From: a virus
Reading direction: 5' to 3' (one strand)
IMG/VR virus record: IMGVR_UViG_3300050821_003662
Location: 1 to 21,689 of that record
DNA length: 21,689 bases
Shown here: one piece after another, positions 21,068 to 21,689 of the stretch
Layout: each line of letters begins with the position of its first letter
How positions within the stretch are numbered: position 1 is the stretch's first letter
Translations under genes and position numbers: made by a program
Notes under the pieces: generated by a model
What the model was told of the DNA's origin: nothing
Database searches by the model: none
What the model saw: only the letters and a program-made list of their open reading frames with translations

Positions 21068-21689
21068 TCAGAACTGGTAGAACAGACCGAATTTTTGCGT
21101 TACCATGTGATACTTGGCGAGGCTGGTTGCCAGCACGTTTCCGGCGGAATCGGTCGCCGTCAGGGACTTGTCGCCAAGCTGGGACCAGTCGCCTTCAATG
21201 AACACGCCAAGGTTCTGAGTGACCTTATAGCGCAGACCCGCGCCGACGTTCCAGCCGGTCGACGTGTCGCTGGCAGCGGCCTGGATTGACCCGACGTTCA
21301 GGTTGGGGTGAGCGCCTCCAAAGGCGAAACCGCCGACGCCGTAAGCCAAGAGTCGACGATCGGCCGACACTGGGATGCCAAACATCACGTCAAAGTTGCC
21401 CAGATAGTTCGTAGCGTTCGATACCGAAAGGGAGTCCGCAATGCTCGTTCCGGATCCACTGACGTTGAGATAGCCGATATCGACACGAGTGCCAAACACG
21501 AAACTGCCAGTATCGAAGTTATAGCCGACAGAACCGCCGCCGCCGGGACCGCGCGGAGCGGAGGCCAAATCAACGATCGGGTTGGTAGTTGTGGTCGTGG
21601 TGACGCCTGTGACGTTGGCGCCATATTGAAAATATCCGTCCAGGTAAAGGCCCTGCCAGCTTGTCGCGGGTAGTGCCGTCTGAAATGGA
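21068..21689 (-). CDS. Outer-membrane beta-barrel protein, C-terminal part (partial)
   Basis: The frame is open from the right edge to the stop at 21070-21068, so the true start is outside the window. The visible ~206 residues read SWQGLYLDGYFQYGANVTGV, GPGGGGSVGYNFDTGSFVFG, RLLAYGVGGFAFGGAHPN, GWNVGAGLRYKVTQNLGVF and end QKFGLFYQF. This is the pattern of Omp25/31- or OmpA-like barrels, with an aromatic C-terminal residue for the Bam machinery. Such genes are abundant in Rhizobiales. It faces the rest of the module and may be a lysogenic-conversion gene (compare lambda Lom) or the host flank of a prophage. Confidence 0.75.
   Translation of the reverse strand, partial: PFQTALPATSWQGLYLDGYFQYGANVTGVTTTTTTNPIVDLASAPRGPGGGGSVGYNFDTGSFVFGTRVDIGYLNVSGSGTSIADSLSVSNATNYLGNFDVMFGIPVSADRRLLAYGVGGFAFGGAHPNLNVGSIQAAASDTSTGWNVGAGLRYKVTQNLGVFIEGDWSQLGDKSLTATDSAGNVLATSLAKYHMVTQKFGLFYQF

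Noticed and set aside
1-21689. CRISPR arrays, tRNA genes, rRNA genes, insertion sequences
   Set aside because: No regularly spaced repeats with unique spacers, no cloverleaf with TTCRANNC arm in a suitable context, and no transposase or flanking inverted repeats were seen by eye.

Overview
The window is a stretch of a tailed-phage (or prophage) genome. Anchors are a large terminase subunit, a holin-like protein, a GH108 muramidase, a very long virion protein with a lysozyme-like domain, a tail-collar-domain protein and a beta-helix-like tailspike protein. Genes are small and tightly packed, with many ATGA/GTGA/TAATG stop-start overlaps. A podovirus-like virus is plausible: long ejection-type protein, then tail genes, then lysis genes, then large terminase, as in T7. 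No portal, major capsid or polymerase gene is seen. The host is probably an alphaproteobacterium; this is inference, resting mainly on a Rhizobiales-style Omp25/31-like beta-barrel gene at the right edge and on the style of the exported tail proteins.

Layout. (1) 1-514: a mostly non-coding divergent region with the start of a leftward gene at the left edge, a 12-bp palindrome, one perfect DnaA box, a same-strand GTTCATG repeat array and a stem-loop; it is a candidate origin or control region. (2) 515-2142: a gene that appears to be transcribed as a leaderless mRNA, then a strong sigma70-type promoter and six small overlapping genes of unknown function. (3) 2198-6945: a 1478-residue virion protein with a muralytic domain, then a small possible DNA-binding protein. 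(4) 6974-8125: a leftward accessory operon (zinc-ribbon protein, two small proteins, a two-helix membrane protein and a 39-aa protein) driven by one arm of a divergent promoter pair. (5) 8247-18249: a long rightward run of tail or fibre-like and unknown genes. Five of its products start with Sec-type signal peptides, and two neighbours share a duplicated N-terminal module. It also holds an HNH nuclease, a tiny NUMOD3-like peptide, and a tandem pair of paralogous genes that seem to start at AUU and AUC codons behind good Shine-Dalgarno sequences. (6) 18267-20808: muramidase, holin, large terminase. (7) 20805-21039: a ribbon-helix-helix-like protein behind a promoter overlapped by an inverted repeat. 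(8) 21039-21689: a perfect 20-bp palindrome, then a convergent partial outer-membrane beta-barrel gene.

How it may work together. The rightward transcript from about 8182 would express tail, lysis and packaging genes in order through translational coupling. The exported proteins, the secreted aromatic/glycine-rich peptide and the outer-membrane protein suggest that part of this region acts at the host envelope and not only in the virion. That is the most interesting idea here, but it is an inference from N-terminal sequences and needs experimental proof. All family calls were made by eye from motifs; no database search was possible.
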